Below, piece after piece: positions 16,812-25,095 of a DNA stretch of 64,000 nucleotides. Under the pieces are notes generated by a model that saw only the letters and a list, made by a program, of their open reading frames with translations, did no database searches and was not told the DNA's origin. The translations under genes and the position numbers were made by a program. The DNA is taken from contig NZ_JACHIN010000001.1 in the NCBI RefSeq assembly GCF_014203235.1, forward strand, positions 1,550,001 through 1,614,000, given 5' to 3'. Position 1 is the first letter of the stretch, and the number at the start of each line of letters is the position of its first letter. This DNA comes from Nonomuraea endophytica. Lineage in GTDB: Bacteria > Actinomycetota > Actinomycetes > Streptosporangiales > Streptosporangiaceae.

Positions 16812-16962
16812 TCGGCGTGCCCGAGCACAGCGGGAGCATCGTGGCGGGGAGCGCGCAGGTGGGGCCGGCGTCCTCCGCGGCCACGGCGATCACGGAGGCC
16901 AGGAAGGGGATCGCCAGGCCGCCGGTCAGTACTACGGCCGCGAGCAGCCGGGTTCGTCTCAC
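16780..16962 (-). CDS. Possible small secreted peptide
   Basis: A 60-codon frame that starts like a signal peptide (MRRTRLLAAVVLTGGL, then AIPFLASVIAVA before AED) and leaves a mature peptide of about 30 aa with two Cys. It is antisense to the last 32 bp of the TetR gene. The hydrophobic N-terminus is the only support; chance cannot be excluded. Confidence 0.35.
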   Translation of the reverse strand: MRRTRLLAAVVLTGGLAIPFLASVIAVAAEDAGPTCALPATMLPLCSGTPIKPAAHARPR

Positions 16963-17021
16963 GGGGATGTTTTAGCACGTCAGAGCGCTGGAAGCGGCTA
17001 ACCGCGATCAAGTGGCGCGTA

Positions 17022-17041
17022 CATACCGGCTGGTTGGTATG
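17022..17041. promoter_or_regulatory. Inverted-repeat operator before the LLM oxidoreductase
   Basis: CATACC (17022-17027) and GGTATG (17036-17041) form a perfect 6-bp inverted repeat with an 8-bp spacer. It is 26 bp before the ATG of the LLM gene and downstream of the TetR gene, so it is the probable binding site of that TetR protein. Confidence 0.6.
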
Positions 17042-17067
17042 GTCGCCCTAACAAGCTGGAGGGTGCG

Positions 17068-18027
17068 ATGACACAGAACTGGGGCATGACGATCCCCTTC
17101 TCCGACCGCTCGCTGGCCGCGTCGAAGGAGCTGATCGCCGAACTGCCCGCGCTCGGCTACACCGACGCCTGGTCGGCCGAGGTCAACGGGGCCGACGGGT
17201 TCACGCCGCTGGCCATGGCCGGGGAGTGGGCGCCGGGGCTGCGGCTGGGCAGCGCCATCGTCCCGGTCTTCACCCGCGGCCCCGGGCTGCTGGCCATGTC
17301 GGCGGCCACGCTGGCCGATCTCGCGCCCGACCGCTTCGTGCTCGGCATCGGGTCGTCCTCTCCGGCCGTCGTGGGGCGGTGGAACGCGGTGGAGTTCGCG
17401 CGGCCGTACCAGCGCACCCGGGACACGCTGCGCTTCCTGCGCAAGGCGCTCGCGGGGGAGAAGGTGTCGGAGCGGTACGAGACGTTCGAGGTCAAGGGCT
17501 TCAAGCTGGAGCGGGCGCCCCGGGTGGCGCCGAAGATCGTGCTGGCCGCGCTGCGGCCCCGGATGCTGCACCTGGCGGCGAGCGAGGCCGACGGCGCGAT
17601 CACCAACTGGCTCTCGCCCGATGACGTGCGCAAGGTCCGCGCCGAGCTGGGCGGGGAGACCGAGCTGATCGCCCGGTTGTTCGTCTGCGTGACCGAGGAC
17701 GCCGACAGGGTGCGCGAGCTGGGGCGCTGGATGCTGGCGGCCTATCTGACCGTGCCCGCGTACGCGGCCTTCCACGACTGGCTGGGGCGCGGCGAGGTGC
17801 TGCGGCCGATGCACGAGGCGTGGGCGGCGGGCGACCGGCAGGCCGCGCTCAAGTCCATTCCCGACGAGGTGGTCGACGCGCTGATCGTGCACGGCGACGC
17901 CGCGACCTGCCGTGCCAGGATCGGCGAGTACGTCGCCAACGGGCTCGACACCCCCGTGCTCGCTCCGATCCCCGCCGGCGAGGTCTCCATCGACCAGGCG
18001 GTACGCGCGCTGGCGCCCAAGAGCTAG
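17068..18027 (+). CDS. LLM-class F420-dependent oxidoreductase
   Basis: A 319-aa luciferase-like TIM barrel. Features: N-terminal GMTIPFSDRSLAASKELIAEL, GYTDAWSAEVNGADGF, LRLGSAIVPVFTRGPGLLAM, and DRFVLGIGSSSPAVVGRWNA, the typical LLM cofactor-binding order for F420-type members. Substrate unknown. GGAGGG lies 6 bp before ATG 17068. It is followed 14 bp later by an amidase, so a two-gene operon under the upstream TetR is likely. Confidence 0.87.
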   Translation: MTQNWGMTIPFSDRSLAASKELIAELPALGYTDAWSAEVNGADGFTPLAMAGEWAPGLRLGSAIVPVFTRGPGLLAMSAATLADLAPDRFVLGIGSSSPAVVGRWNAVEFARPYQRTRDTLRFLRKALAGEKVSERYETFEVKGFKLERAPRVAPKIVLAALRPRMLHLAASEADGAITNWLSPDDVRKVRAELGGETELIARLFVCVTEDADRVRELGRWMLAAYLTVPAYAAFHDWLGRGEVLRPMHEAWAAGDRQAALKSIPDEVVDALIVHGDAATCRARIGEYVANGLDTPVLAPIPAGEVSIDQAVRALAPKS

Positions 18028-18041
18028 CCAAGGGAGCACCT

Positions 18042-19460
18042 GTGGACGAGATCCTCGGGCTGGACGCGGTCGGGCAGGCGCAGGCCGTACGGGATGGGCG
18101 GGTTTCGCCGCGCGAGCTGGCCGAGGCCGCGATCGCGAAGATCGTCAAGCACGACGGTGAGATCGGCGCGGTCGTGCACCGGCGCTTCGAGCGCGCGCTG
18201 GCCGAGGCGGACGCGCTGCCCGGCGGCACGCCGTTTCGCGGGGTGCCGATCCTGCTGAAGGATCTCGGCTGGGTGGAGAAGGGCGAGCCGTACAACGCCG
18301 GGTCACGCACGCTGGACGGGGTCAGGATCGCCGCGGACGCCTACAGCGTGGCCAAGCTGAAGGCGGCCGGGTTCGTGATCCTCGGCAGGACCAGCACGCC
18401 GGAGTTCGGCACCACGATCACCACGGAGCCGGTCGCGTTCGGGCCCACGCGCAACCCCTACGATCCCGGGTACTCGGCGGGCGGCTCCAGCGGCGGCTCA
18501 GCGGCTGCGGTGGCGGCCGGGATGGTCGCGGTGGCGTCGGCCAGCGACGGCGGCGGCTCGATCCGCATCCCCGCGTCCCTGTGCGGCCTGGTGGGGCTCA
18601 AACCCACCAAAGGCCGCACCAGCTATGGGCCGTCGGGCGGGGAGGGCTGGAGCGGGTTCTCGGTGGCCGGACTGGTCAGCAGGACCGTCCGAGACACCGC
18701 CGCCGTGCTCGACCTGATCGCCGGCCTGGAGGAGGGCGACCCCTACACCGCGCCAGCGCTGCCCCGCCCGCTGGCCGACGAGGTGGGCGCCGAACCGGGA
18801 CGGCTGCGCGTCGGCTTCGTGACCCGCCACCCGCGCGGCGACGTACCCGAGCACGAGGAGCTGACCGCCGCCGTCACCGCCGCCGCGACCTTGCTGGAGT
18901 CCCTCGGCCACAAGGTCGAACCCGGCCACCCCGACGAACTCGGCAACCCCGACTTCCCCCAGCACTTCGGCGCCCTCGTCGCCGCGAACGTCGCCGCCGA
19001 AGTCCAGAGCGTCGGCGCCTGGCGCGGCCGCCCCGTCTCCCTGGACGAACTCGAACCACGCAACCGCGCCATGGCCGAGACCGGCGCACAGCGCACCGCC
19101 GTCGAGCACATCCTCGCCGTCCAGTGGATGGACGGCTTCCGCCGCCGCATGGCCGCCTGGTGGCGCTCCGGCTTCGACGTGCTGGTCGCGCCCTCGCTCG
19201 GCGTGCCGCCGTTCCCGCTCGGCTGGCTGCCCCCCGACGACCTCAGCACCGGCTTCGGCCGCACCGCCCACGCCGTCTCCTACACCTCCGCCTTCAACGC
19301 CACCGGCCAGCCCAGCATCTCCCTGCCCCTGCACAGGACCGCCGCGGGCCTTCCCGTTGGTGTCCAGCTGGTCGCCGCCACAGGCCGCGAGGACCTTCTC
19401 GTACGGCTGGCCGCCCAGATCGAAACCGCCCGCCCCTTCGAGCATCCCGCCATGCGCTGA
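18042..19460 (+). CDS. Amidase (amidase-signature family)
   Basis: A 472-aa amidase-signature hydrolase. The catalytic Ser-cisSer-Lys triad is visible: Lys in LLKDLGW near 72, the Gly/Ser-rich [16 protein letters not shown] near 146-161, and the nucleophile region [24 protein letters not shown] near 168-191. C-terminal [10 protein letters not shown] is conserved. Substrate unknown (free acylamides are typical). Start GTG 18042 with AGGGAG upstream; probably co-transcribed with the LLM gene. Confidence 0.9.
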   Translation: MDEILGLDAVGQAQAVRDGRVSPRELAEAAIAKIVKHDGEIGAVVHRRFERALAEADALPGGTPFRGVPILLKDLGWVEKGEPYNAGSRTLDGVRIAADAYSVAKLKAAGFVILGRTSTPEFGTTITTEPVAFGPTRNPYDPGYSAGGSSGGSAAAVAAGMVAVASASDGGGSIRIPASLCGLVGLKPTKGRTSYGPSGGEGWSGFSVAGLVSRTVRDTAAVLDLIAGLEEGDPYTAPALPRPLADEVGAEPGRLRVGFVTRHPRGDVPEHEELTAAVTAAATLLESLGHKVEPGHPDELGNPDFPQHFGALVAANVAAEVQSVGAWRGRPVSLDELEPRNRAMAETGAQRTAVEHILAVQWMDGFRRRMAAWWRSGFDVLVAPSLGVPPFPLGWLPPDDLSTGFGRTAHAVSYTSAFNATGQPSISLPLHRTAAGLPVGVQLVAATGREDLLVRLAAQIETARPFEHPAMR

Positions 19461-19466
19461 TCGTTA

Positions 19467-19494
19467 GGAACCAACCTGAGCGGGTAACACGTTA
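19467..19494 (+). promoter_or_regulatory. ECF-sigma-type promoter for the YkvA-family gene
   Basis: GGAACC (19467-19472), then 17 bp, then CGTTA (19490-19494) fits the actinobacterial ECF pattern GGAAY-N18-19-GTT used by SigE/SigR-type factors. The -10 lies 24 bp before the ATG of the next gene, which also has GGAGGTG as ribosome-binding site. This suggests envelope or thiol stress control. Confidence 0.5.
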
Positions 19495-19518
19495 TGTCGT
19501 GAAGGAGGTGGCGCACCT

Positions 19519-19890
19519 ATGCCTAAAGCAAGCCGCGCGGCAGCGGTCTGGCGTACATATCGCGACGTGAGCGAGCCCGGCTCCCCGGGTCTCATGAAGC
19601 GGGTCCGCGCGATCCCGCGCATGATCAGCGCCGTGACCCGGGGTCGGTATCCGGGCATGGGCAAGAGCAAGCTCGCCCTCATGGGGCTCGGCGTGGTCTA
19701 CCTGATCTCGCCCATCGACGTGATCCCCGACTTCCTCCTGCTCGTCGGCGTGGCCGACGACTTCGGCGTCTTCCTCTGGCTGATGAGCTCTCTGATCGGG
19801 GAGAGCGGGCGCTACATCGGCTGGGAGCACAAGGTCATCCAGGGCGCGGCCGTTCCTCCCAACCTTCCGCCTACAGCTCCTCGCGCCTGA
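19519..19890 (+). CDS. YkvA family (DUF1232) membrane protein
   Basis: A 123-aa protein with the DUF1232 core: MGLGVVYLISPIDVIPDFLLLVGVADDFGVFLW at about 55-87, where YLISPIDVIPDF is the family signature. One or two membrane segments. Function unknown. Start ATG 19519 with GGAGGTG. The ECF-type promoter just upstream suggests a stress role. The 3' end overlaps the convergent amidohydrolase gene by 20 bp. Confidence 0.85.
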   Translation: MPKASRAAAVWRTYRDVSEPGSPGLMKRVRAIPRMISAVTRGRYPGMGKSKLALMGLGVVYLISPIDVIPDFLLLVGVADDFGVFLWLMSSLIGESGRYIGWEHKVIQGAAVPPNLPPTAPRA

Positions 19891-21067
19891 GCCACGCTCG
19901 CGACGGCAACGGGTGCCCGAACAGCCGGGCGGCGTTGCCGTACGCGACCCTGGCGATGTCGGCCGGCGGGAGCTGGCCGAGGTTCCTGGCCACCGCCTGC
20001 TGGGTGTCGGGCCAGGTCGAGTCGGAGTGCGGGTATCCGCTTTCCTGCAGCACGTGGTCGAGGCCTACGGCCAGCCGTACCCCTGACAGGGCGTGGTCGT
20101 CGAGCGTGCCGAAGAAGAAGTTGCGGCGCAGGACCTCACTCGGCTTCAGCCCGCCCTCCCACGACGCCTCGCCCGCGACCGGGTGGTCGAGGGCGTAGTC
20201 GGCGCGCTCGGCCAGCATCGGCAGCCAGCCCACCCCGCCCTCCACGATGAGCACCCGCAGGTTCGGGAAGCGCAGCGGGATGCCCGACCACAGCCAGTCG
20301 GCGCAGGCGAACATGGCACTCGTCGGCATCAGCGTGGTGATCGCCTCGATGGGCGTGTCGGGGGAGGGCACCGGCGACCAGCTGGAGTCCCCGGTGTGCA
20401 GGCAGACGACGGTGCCGGTCTCCTCGCACGCGGCGAAGAACGGGTCCCAGTGGTCGGAATGGATCGACGGCAGCCGCAGCCTCGTCGGGAACTCCGGGAA
20501 CACGACCGCCTTGAACCCGCGGGCGGCGTTGGCCCGGATCTCCTTCGCCGCCACGTCCGGGTCGGGCAGCCACGGGAGCTGAAGCCCGATGATCCGCTCG
20601 GGGTAGGTGCCGGCCCAGACGTCGATGTGCCAGTCGTTCCAGGCCTTCACCAGCGCGAGGCCCAGTTCTTGGTCTCTGGTCCGTGCGAACGGCATGCCGG
20701 ACTGGCCGGCCAGCATGCCGGGGAAGCACAGCGCGCCCCAGATGCCTGCCGTGTCCATGTCCTGGATCCGGGCCTCGATGTCGTGGCAGCCGGGGCGCAT
20801 GTTCTCGAACCTGACCGGGTCCAGGGTCCACTGCTCGCGTGGCATGCCGGCGCCCACGTCGATGCCGGCGCACGGGTACGTGGCTCCGCCGTAACGCCAG
20901 ACCTGGTGACCCGCCTCCGTCTCCACGACCTTGGGCGCGACCTCGGTGTACTTCTCCGCCAGCCGGTCCTCGAAGAGGTCGGGCGGCTCGATCAGGTGAT
21001 CGTCGGCGGAGATGATCACGTAGTCGCGCCGCCTCGGTTCGGGGTCGGGGAGCAGCGGCGTAGTCAC
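19871..21067 (-). CDS. Amidohydrolase family protein (ACMSD-like metal-dependent hydrolase)
   Basis: A 398-aa TIM-barrel amidohydrolase of the amidohydrolase_2 type. The N-terminal strand VIISADDHLIEPPDLF carries the D-x-H pattern, CLHTGDSSW near 245 gives a barrel His, and LRVLIVEGGVGWLPMLAERADYA plus a final GLDHVLQESGYPHSDSTWP complete the order seen in such decarboxylases/hydrolases. LFGHPLPSRAW closes the protein. Start GTG 21067 is chosen because upstream sequence has no domain similarity. Substrate unknown. Confidence 0.83.
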   Translation of the reverse strand: MTTPLLPDPEPRRRDYVIISADDHLIEPPDLFEDRLAEKYTEVAPKVVETEAGHQVWRYGGATYPCAGIDVGAGMPREQWTLDPVRFENMRPGCHDIEARIQDMDTAGIWGALCFPGMLAGQSGMPFARTRDQELGLALVKAWNDWHIDVWAGTYPERIIGLQLPWLPDPDVAAKEIRANAARGFKAVVFPEFPTRLRLPSIHSDHWDPFFAACEETGTVVCLHTGDSSWSPVPSPDTPIEAITTLMPTSAMFACADWLWSGIPLRFPNLRVLIVEGGVGWLPMLAERADYALDHPVAGEASWEGGLKPSEVLRRNFFFGTLDDHALSGVRLAVGLDHVLQESGYPHSDSTWPDTQQAVARNLGQLPPADIARVAYGNAARLFGHPLPSRAWLRREEL

Positions 21068-21322
21068 GCAGGTAACCGTACGACGACGGCATGACCTCGA
21101 ACAAGCTGCCAAGCCCCCGTCAACCGCCCCAAACCCCCGCCCTACCGCCGCATTCACCCCCGGAACTCCTTGACAACCAGTCTTGACGCTCTGGTGTTCG
21201 GGTGTTTCGTGGCCCTGGAATCCCCTTTGTGGCGTCTGCGGGAGCTGCGGTGGCTGGAGCATCGGCTCTACGGCCGGGCCGATGGGGCTCCGCCCGTGAA
21301 CCCTGGCGCCGCTGGGAGGCGG

Positions 21323-21432
21323 AGCGGATCGAGTGGGTTCCGCTCGCAGACGTCCGGCGGCTGATCGGCAAGGGCGACGTCGTCAGTGGCACGAGCGTGG
21401 CGGCCTTGCTCTACCTCCTCATGGATTTGTGA
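21323..21432 (+). pseudogene. Nudix hydrolase C-terminal remnant
   Basis: One frame reads EAERIEWVPLADVRRLIGKG then VVSGTSVAALLYLLMDL, closely resembling the last 40 residues of actinobacterial Nudix hydrolases. The upstream Nudix box is missing; a neighbouring frame has LRWLEHRLYGR, possibly another scrap. It looks like a decayed gene. Confidence 0.4.
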
Positions 21433-22100
21433 GCGGCCGGGCGAGTTCGGCCCAGAAGCGCTCTCCATGTCGGAGGCTGCTTCGACATGGCGCTAGTCGT
21501 CAAACGGGCGTGTGAGCCGCTGGGGGTCTCCCGAGCCGCCGGCATCGGTTCGGTTCCGGGACTCGCGGCACCCCGCTGGTGCGGTGAGGAGCCGTGGGTG
21601 GTCATCCGGCGACTCGTCACCGCCTGTCCGAACATGTCCGGCAGGTCGCCGGTCTCCAGGTCGCTGCTGGGCGATGGGAGCGCGGGGGCGTCCTGTTGCC
21701 CGTCAGGCTCACCCCGTGACTGCCTCACCCTCAGGAACGCGGCCAGGAACCTGCTCTCCAGGACGGGTGGCGGTTTCGTCGCCGGCCCGGGTCACATGTT
21801 GCCGATCCAGGCGGGATGCCCGGTCAAGTCTTGGGCGAAAACGTGAGAGTCGGGCCTTGGCCCGACGGGGTGGCGTGTGGAGCGGTAGCGGAGCGCCTTG
21901 TCCGGGGCGGGCTCCAACTGCTCAACCACTTGGCTGGGCAGGGGGTGGGGCCTCAAGAAGGACAGTCCGACCGAAGGGAGGCCCTTTGTGCAAGGCCTTG
22001 CCTTTGGGGCCCGAGATCGCCTGGAGGGGGTGGGGTGGCGATCCCGGGCCAGGGGGTCCGCTGCTGTGAGGGTGCTGCTCACTGCGGACCCCGGCCCCAC
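21433..22100. other. Non-coding, repeat-bearing region
   Basis: 668 bp with no supported gene; open frames here do not look like real proteins. It contains copy A of the 140-150 bp repeat (21834-21983) and lies between the Nudix remnant and the phosphatase. Its composition is less uniformly GC-biased than that of the neighbouring genes. Confidence 0.55.
21834..21983 (+). repeat. 150-bp dispersed repeat, copy A
   Basis: Matches copy B at 23311-23450 over about 140 bp: shared GGCGAAA start, the hairpin GTCGGGCCTTGGCCCGAC (21849-21866), CAACTGCTCAACCACTTGGC, and GGGTGGGGCCTCA near the end. A further short match (TGTGCAAG...CCTTGCC) follows at about 21987. Confidence 0.8.
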
Positions 22101-22844
22101 CTACCCAGGCGAGATCGGGTCAGTCAGGAGATGGGCGTGCAGTTTGGTGATCGTCTTGGGGTCCAGGCCCAGGACGTCTGAGCAGTACGCCTGCAGCGAG
22201 CCATGGCGCTGGTCCATCTCTGCCAGGAACAGTTCCATTGCCCCCGCCGGTGCCGCCCCGTACCCGGCCCACATGAGGGCGTCCTTGTTCCTGGTCTGCC
22301 AGTCCGCCAGGAAGCGGGGCGTGGCCAAGCCGGTCAGGGCGTAGTCCGCGACGATGTCCGTGGCCGCCACGCCCGCCAGCGACAGCACCAGCGCGGTCAG
22401 GATGCCGGTGCGGTCCTTGCCGGCGGCGCAGTGGATGACGACGGGGGCGTTGTCGGCCTCGGCGATGGTCTCGATGGCCGAGCGCAGGAGCGGGACGCCG
22501 TCCTCCGACACCTCCAGGTACCGGTCGGCGAGGAAGCGTTCCACCCCGGTCGACGGGTCGAAGGTGGCGAGGTTCCAGGTGCGGCCCTCCACGGGGAGGT
22601 TGTGGTAGCGCAGCCCTTCGGTCTCGGGTACGCGCCCGCGCTTCTCGACCTCGGCGGGATGCCGCAGGTCGATGACGGTCCTGACCTTCAGGGCGCGGAA
22701 CGCGGCGATGTCCGGCCCGGCCAGCCAGCCGAGCGAGTCGGCCCGGTAGAGCCGCTGCCACCGCACACTCCGCCCGTCATGGGCGACATATCCACCGACG
22801 TCGCGAAAATTGTGGATATTGGTGAACTCGATATGGCGGGTCAC
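22101..22844 (-). CDS. Tyrosine/serine protein phosphatase (Y_phosphatase3 type)
   Basis: A 247-aa phosphatase of the PtpB/Y_phosphatase3 type. N-terminal NIHNFRDVGGY, LYRADSLGWL and TVIDLRHPAEVEKRG are the family landmarks; the active-site P-loop is H138-C139-A-A-G-K-D-R145-T-G with nucleophile C139 and R145. Some relatives dephosphorylate phosphotyrosine or phosphoinositides; the target here is unknown. Start GTG 22844. It stands alone between repeat-rich segments. Confidence 0.9.
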   Translation of the reverse strand: MTRHIEFTNIHNFRDVGGYVAHDGRSVRWQRLYRADSLGWLAGPDIAAFRALKVRTVIDLRHPAEVEKRGRVPETEGLRYHNLPVEGRTWNLATFDPSTGVERFLADRYLEVSEDGVPLLRSAIETIAEADNAPVVIHCAAGKDRTGILTALVLSLAGVAATDIVADYALTGLATPRFLADWQTRNKDALMWAGYGAAPAGAMELFLAEMDQRHGSLQAYCSDVLGLDPKTITKLHAHLLTDPISPG

Positions 22845-22857
22845 ACCTAGAACGTAA

Positions 22858-23040
22858 TCACACCTCGCCCGCGCCGGGAGCCTCCTGCGGATTCCACCCC
22901 ACACCTCGACGCCGCCGCGAGCCTCGTGCGGGGTCCCGCCTCATGCCTCCACGCCGCCGGGAGCCTCGTGCGGGGTCCGCCCCACACCTCGGCCGCGTAC
23001 GGGTTCCGCCTCATACCTCGACCGCGTCGGGGGCCTCCTG
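22858..23040. repeat. Degenerate ~41-bp tandem repeats derived from the SURF1 tail
   Basis: Five units with anchors at 22862, 22903, 22945, 22986 and 23015. Read on the minus strand, units encode variants of an 8-residue C-terminal tail (EAPGGVEA, EAPDAVEV, EARGGVEV, EAPGAGEV) that matches the true SURF1 end EGPVPVEA, three of them followed by a stop codon. Confidence 0.65.
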
Positions 23041-23095
23041 CTCGGCCTTCCTTTCGGCCACCTCGCGCCGGATCGGCAGGGCCGACCTGATCCTT
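23012..23095 (-). pseudogene. Partial duplicate of the SURF1 3' end
   Basis: On the minus strand the frame reads ...LPIRREVAERKAEQEAPDAV and ends VEV-stop, close to the SURF1 C-terminus LIRREVADRKAAEEGPVPV. Sequence further upstream does not continue the SURF1 match, so this is a fragment. Confidence 0.6.
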
Positions 23096-23310
23096 AGGCG
23101 CCCCAAGCCCTGCCCCGCTGCATGGCCGGGGGGTCGAACCTGTCTGCAACCCGCCTCCTGGGAAAACGAGGGGTTCTGTCGGTCGACGTGTAGGTATTGC
23201 CTTCGACGCGGCACAGTTCTCTGCCCCGCTGGCTTAAACGCTCCGGCTCACATTCCGAGGGGCTCGTATTCGACCGATTGCCGTGCGTAGACGGTTGAGG
23301 TTATCAAGGG

Positions 23311-23450
23311 GGCGAAAGCGTGAGAGTCGGGCCTTGGCCCGACGGGATGGCGTGCGGAGCGCCTTTGTCCGGGGTGGGGTCCAGCTGCTCAACCACTTGG
23401 CTGGGCAACGGGTGGGGCCTCAGTAGACAGCCCGACCGGAGGGAGGACCT
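23311..23450 (+). repeat. 140-bp dispersed repeat, copy B
   Basis: Second copy of the block at 21834-21983, including the GTCGGGCCTTGGCCCGAC hairpin (23326-23343). It lies just downstream of SURF1 in that gene's own direction. Compared with copy A, a 64-bp segment (23451-23514) containing the hairpin GTCGAGCTTCAGCTCGAC separates it from the last shared stretch (TGTGCAAGCCCTTGCC). Confidence 0.8.
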
Positions 23451-23540
23451 TCAGGGGTCGAGCTTCAGCTCGACTGGAGAAACGCCTGGAACCCAGGAAC
23501 GCGCGAAGCGCGCCCATGTGCAAGCCCTTGCCCTGCAGGT

Positions 23541-24320
23541 TCATGCCTCGACCGGGACAGGACCCTCCTCGGCGGCCTTTCTATCGGCCACCTCGCGCCG
23601 GATCAGCAGGATCCACCCGCCGATCGCCAGCCCAATGAACAACCACCACTGCACCCCATATGCCAGGTTGAGCCCCCCGCCCGACCCCACATCCGGCGCA
23701 GGCACAGGCTCCGGCGCCAAGGCGGCCGTCGGCCGCTGCTCGGTCAGCTCCACATAGCCGTCCACCAGCCGGTACGGCAGCGCCGCCCCGATCTTCCCAG
23801 GATTGATCAGAAGCACCTGCCCAGGCGGCAACCCGCCCCGCTCCTTGATCCCGCTGGTCTCCTCGGTCTCGGTCAGCCGTAGCCGCCCAGTGACATTCAC
23901 CTGTCCGGCAGGCGGCGCAGGCACCTCCGGCGGAGCATCAGCGCTCGCCCCGGCCTTGACCCACCCCCGGTTCACCAGCACGGCCTGCCCGTCGCCGGTG
24001 ACGAGCGGGGTCAGCACGAAGTATCCGGGCCGCCCTTCCTGGGGCCGCCGCCGTACCACGAGGGCGTGTGCCTGATCGTAGGAGCCAGACGCGGTGACCA
24101 GCCGATAGCGGTCCTCCTCGCTGACGGCACGGCCAGGCCCGGCCAGCGAGCTCAGTGGCACCGGCGCGGCCGTGATGTTGGCGGTGACGCGCTCGCTGTT
24201 GGCCGAGCGCTCCTCGAACCGCCCGAACTGCCACCTGCCCAGGAAGACGAAGGCGGGGATGACCAGCAGCACCACGATGTGGAGCGCCACCCATCGAGGG
24301 GTCAGGAGGAACCGGTACAC
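23541..24320 (-). CDS. SURF1-family cytochrome oxidase assembly protein
   Basis: A 259-aa membrane protein of the SURF1 family, which aids heme-copper oxidase assembly. Topology: TM1 at about 10-30 (WVALHIVVLLVIPAFVFLGRWQ), an extracytoplasmic domain with VRRRPQEGRPGYFVLTPLV and AVLVNRGWV (family motifs), and TM2 near 225-245 (YGVQWWLFIGLAIGGWILL) followed by IRREVADRK. Start GTG 24320 with GAAGGG upstream. Length is normal. Its 3' end has been copied nearby. Confidence 0.9.
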   Translation of the reverse strand: MYRFLLTPRWVALHIVVLLVIPAFVFLGRWQFGRFEERSANSERVTANITAAPVPLSSLAGPGRAVSEEDRYRLVTASGSYDQAHALVVRRRPQEGRPGYFVLTPLVTGDGQAVLVNRGWVKAGASADAPPEVPAPPAGQVNVTGRLRLTETEETSGIKERGGLPPGQVLLINPGKIGAALPYRLVDGYVELTEQRPTAALAPEPVPAPDVGSGGGLNLAYGVQWWLFIGLAIGGWILLIRREVADRKAAEEGPVPVEA

Positions 24321-24447
24321 CCTTCAAGGGTAGGCACCGGGAGTGGTGGTTCCTCACTCAGCCCGATCTGGTCGAACGGGTTACCAAAGCGCAGGTGATC
24401 GCGTACGGTCGGGACTCGTGCCGCCCCTCAAGAGCAAGACGTCCTGA

Positions 24448-25095
24448 ATGACCGTTCTCGTCGCGCCACCGGCGCCCACCGCCTTCGTGCTGCCCCGGAT
24501 GGGAACGCTCCTGCTGCACGCGGCGCCGCGCGTACTGGAGAGCATGATCTTGCCCGTCGCGCTTTTCTACGCGGGCATGCTGGTCGGCGGCGAGGTGGCG
24601 GGCATGGCGGTCTCGGCTGCGTGGGTGTTCGGCGGGATGGCGGTGCGCCTGGTGCGCGGTCTGCCGATGCCGGGCACGGTGATCCTGGCCGCGGTGGGCA
24701 TCACGGCGCGGGTGGTGGTCGCGCTGGCGGCGGGGGACGTGCGGTGGTTCTTCCTGCCGCCGACGTGCGGGGTCTTCGCGGTGAGCCTGGTGTTCCTGGC
24801 CACGGCCCGGGGGCGCAGGCCGCTGGCGGAGCGGATCACGCTCGACCTGGTGCCGCTGCCGGGCCATGTCGCGGGGCATCCGGTGATGCGGCGCTTCTTC
24901 GTCCGCCAGTCGCTGGCCTGGGGCTGCGCGCAGTTCGTCAACGGCACGCTGACGCTGTGGATCCTGCTCAGCCAGACCATCGGGACGTTCCTGGCCCTAC
25001 GCACGTCGCTGGTGGCCCTGTTGATGACGGCCATGGCGGTGGCCTCGGTGCTGGACTTCCGCCGCTGCCTACGCGCTCTTCAGCTCCGCGCCTGA
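24448..25095 (+). CDS. VC0807-family membrane protein
   Basis: A 215-aa integral membrane protein with about six hydrophobic segments (about 36-52, 58-75, 79-92, 98-117, 150-172, 182-203). PLPGHVAGHPVMRRFFVRQSLAWG is a polar loop typical of the VC0807-like family. No enzyme motif; function unknown. The 3' end overlaps the convergent HxlR gene by 27 bp. Confidence 0.75.
   Translation: MTVLVAPPAPTAFVLPRMGTLLLHAAPRVLESMILPVALFYAGMLVGGEVAGMAVSAAWVFGGMAVRLVRGLPMPGTVILAAVGITARVVVALAAGDVRWFFLPPTCGVFAVSLVFLATARGRRPLAERITLDLVPLPGHVAGHPVMRRFFVRQSLAWGCAQFVNGTLTLWILLSQTIGTFLALRTSLVALLMTAMAVASVLDFRRCLRALQLRA

Larger units (their letters stand above)
22845..23540. other. Repeat-rich gap between phosphatase and SURF1
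   Basis: 696 bp without a supported gene. In order it holds degenerate 41-bp tandem units (22858-23040), a partial copy of the SURF1 3' end (about 23011-23095), a lower-GC stretch with no recognisable content (23130-23310) and copy B of the dispersed repeat (23311-23450) with a 64-bp insertion. Confidence 0.6.

Noticed and set aside
21484..21846. 120-codon plus-strand frame
   Set aside because: No actinobacterial codon bias, no domain, and its end runs into the dispersed repeat; treated as non-coding.
22858..23040. Tandem units that could suggest a CRISPR array
   Set aside because: The units are contiguous, degenerate, without constant repeats or unique spacers, and derive from the SURF1 tail; no cas genes are nearby.
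23130..23310. Possible IS200/IS605 (tnpB) remnant
   Set aside because: The lower GC and odd open frames drew attention, but no zinc-finger or RuvC-like motif of TnpB can be read in any frame.
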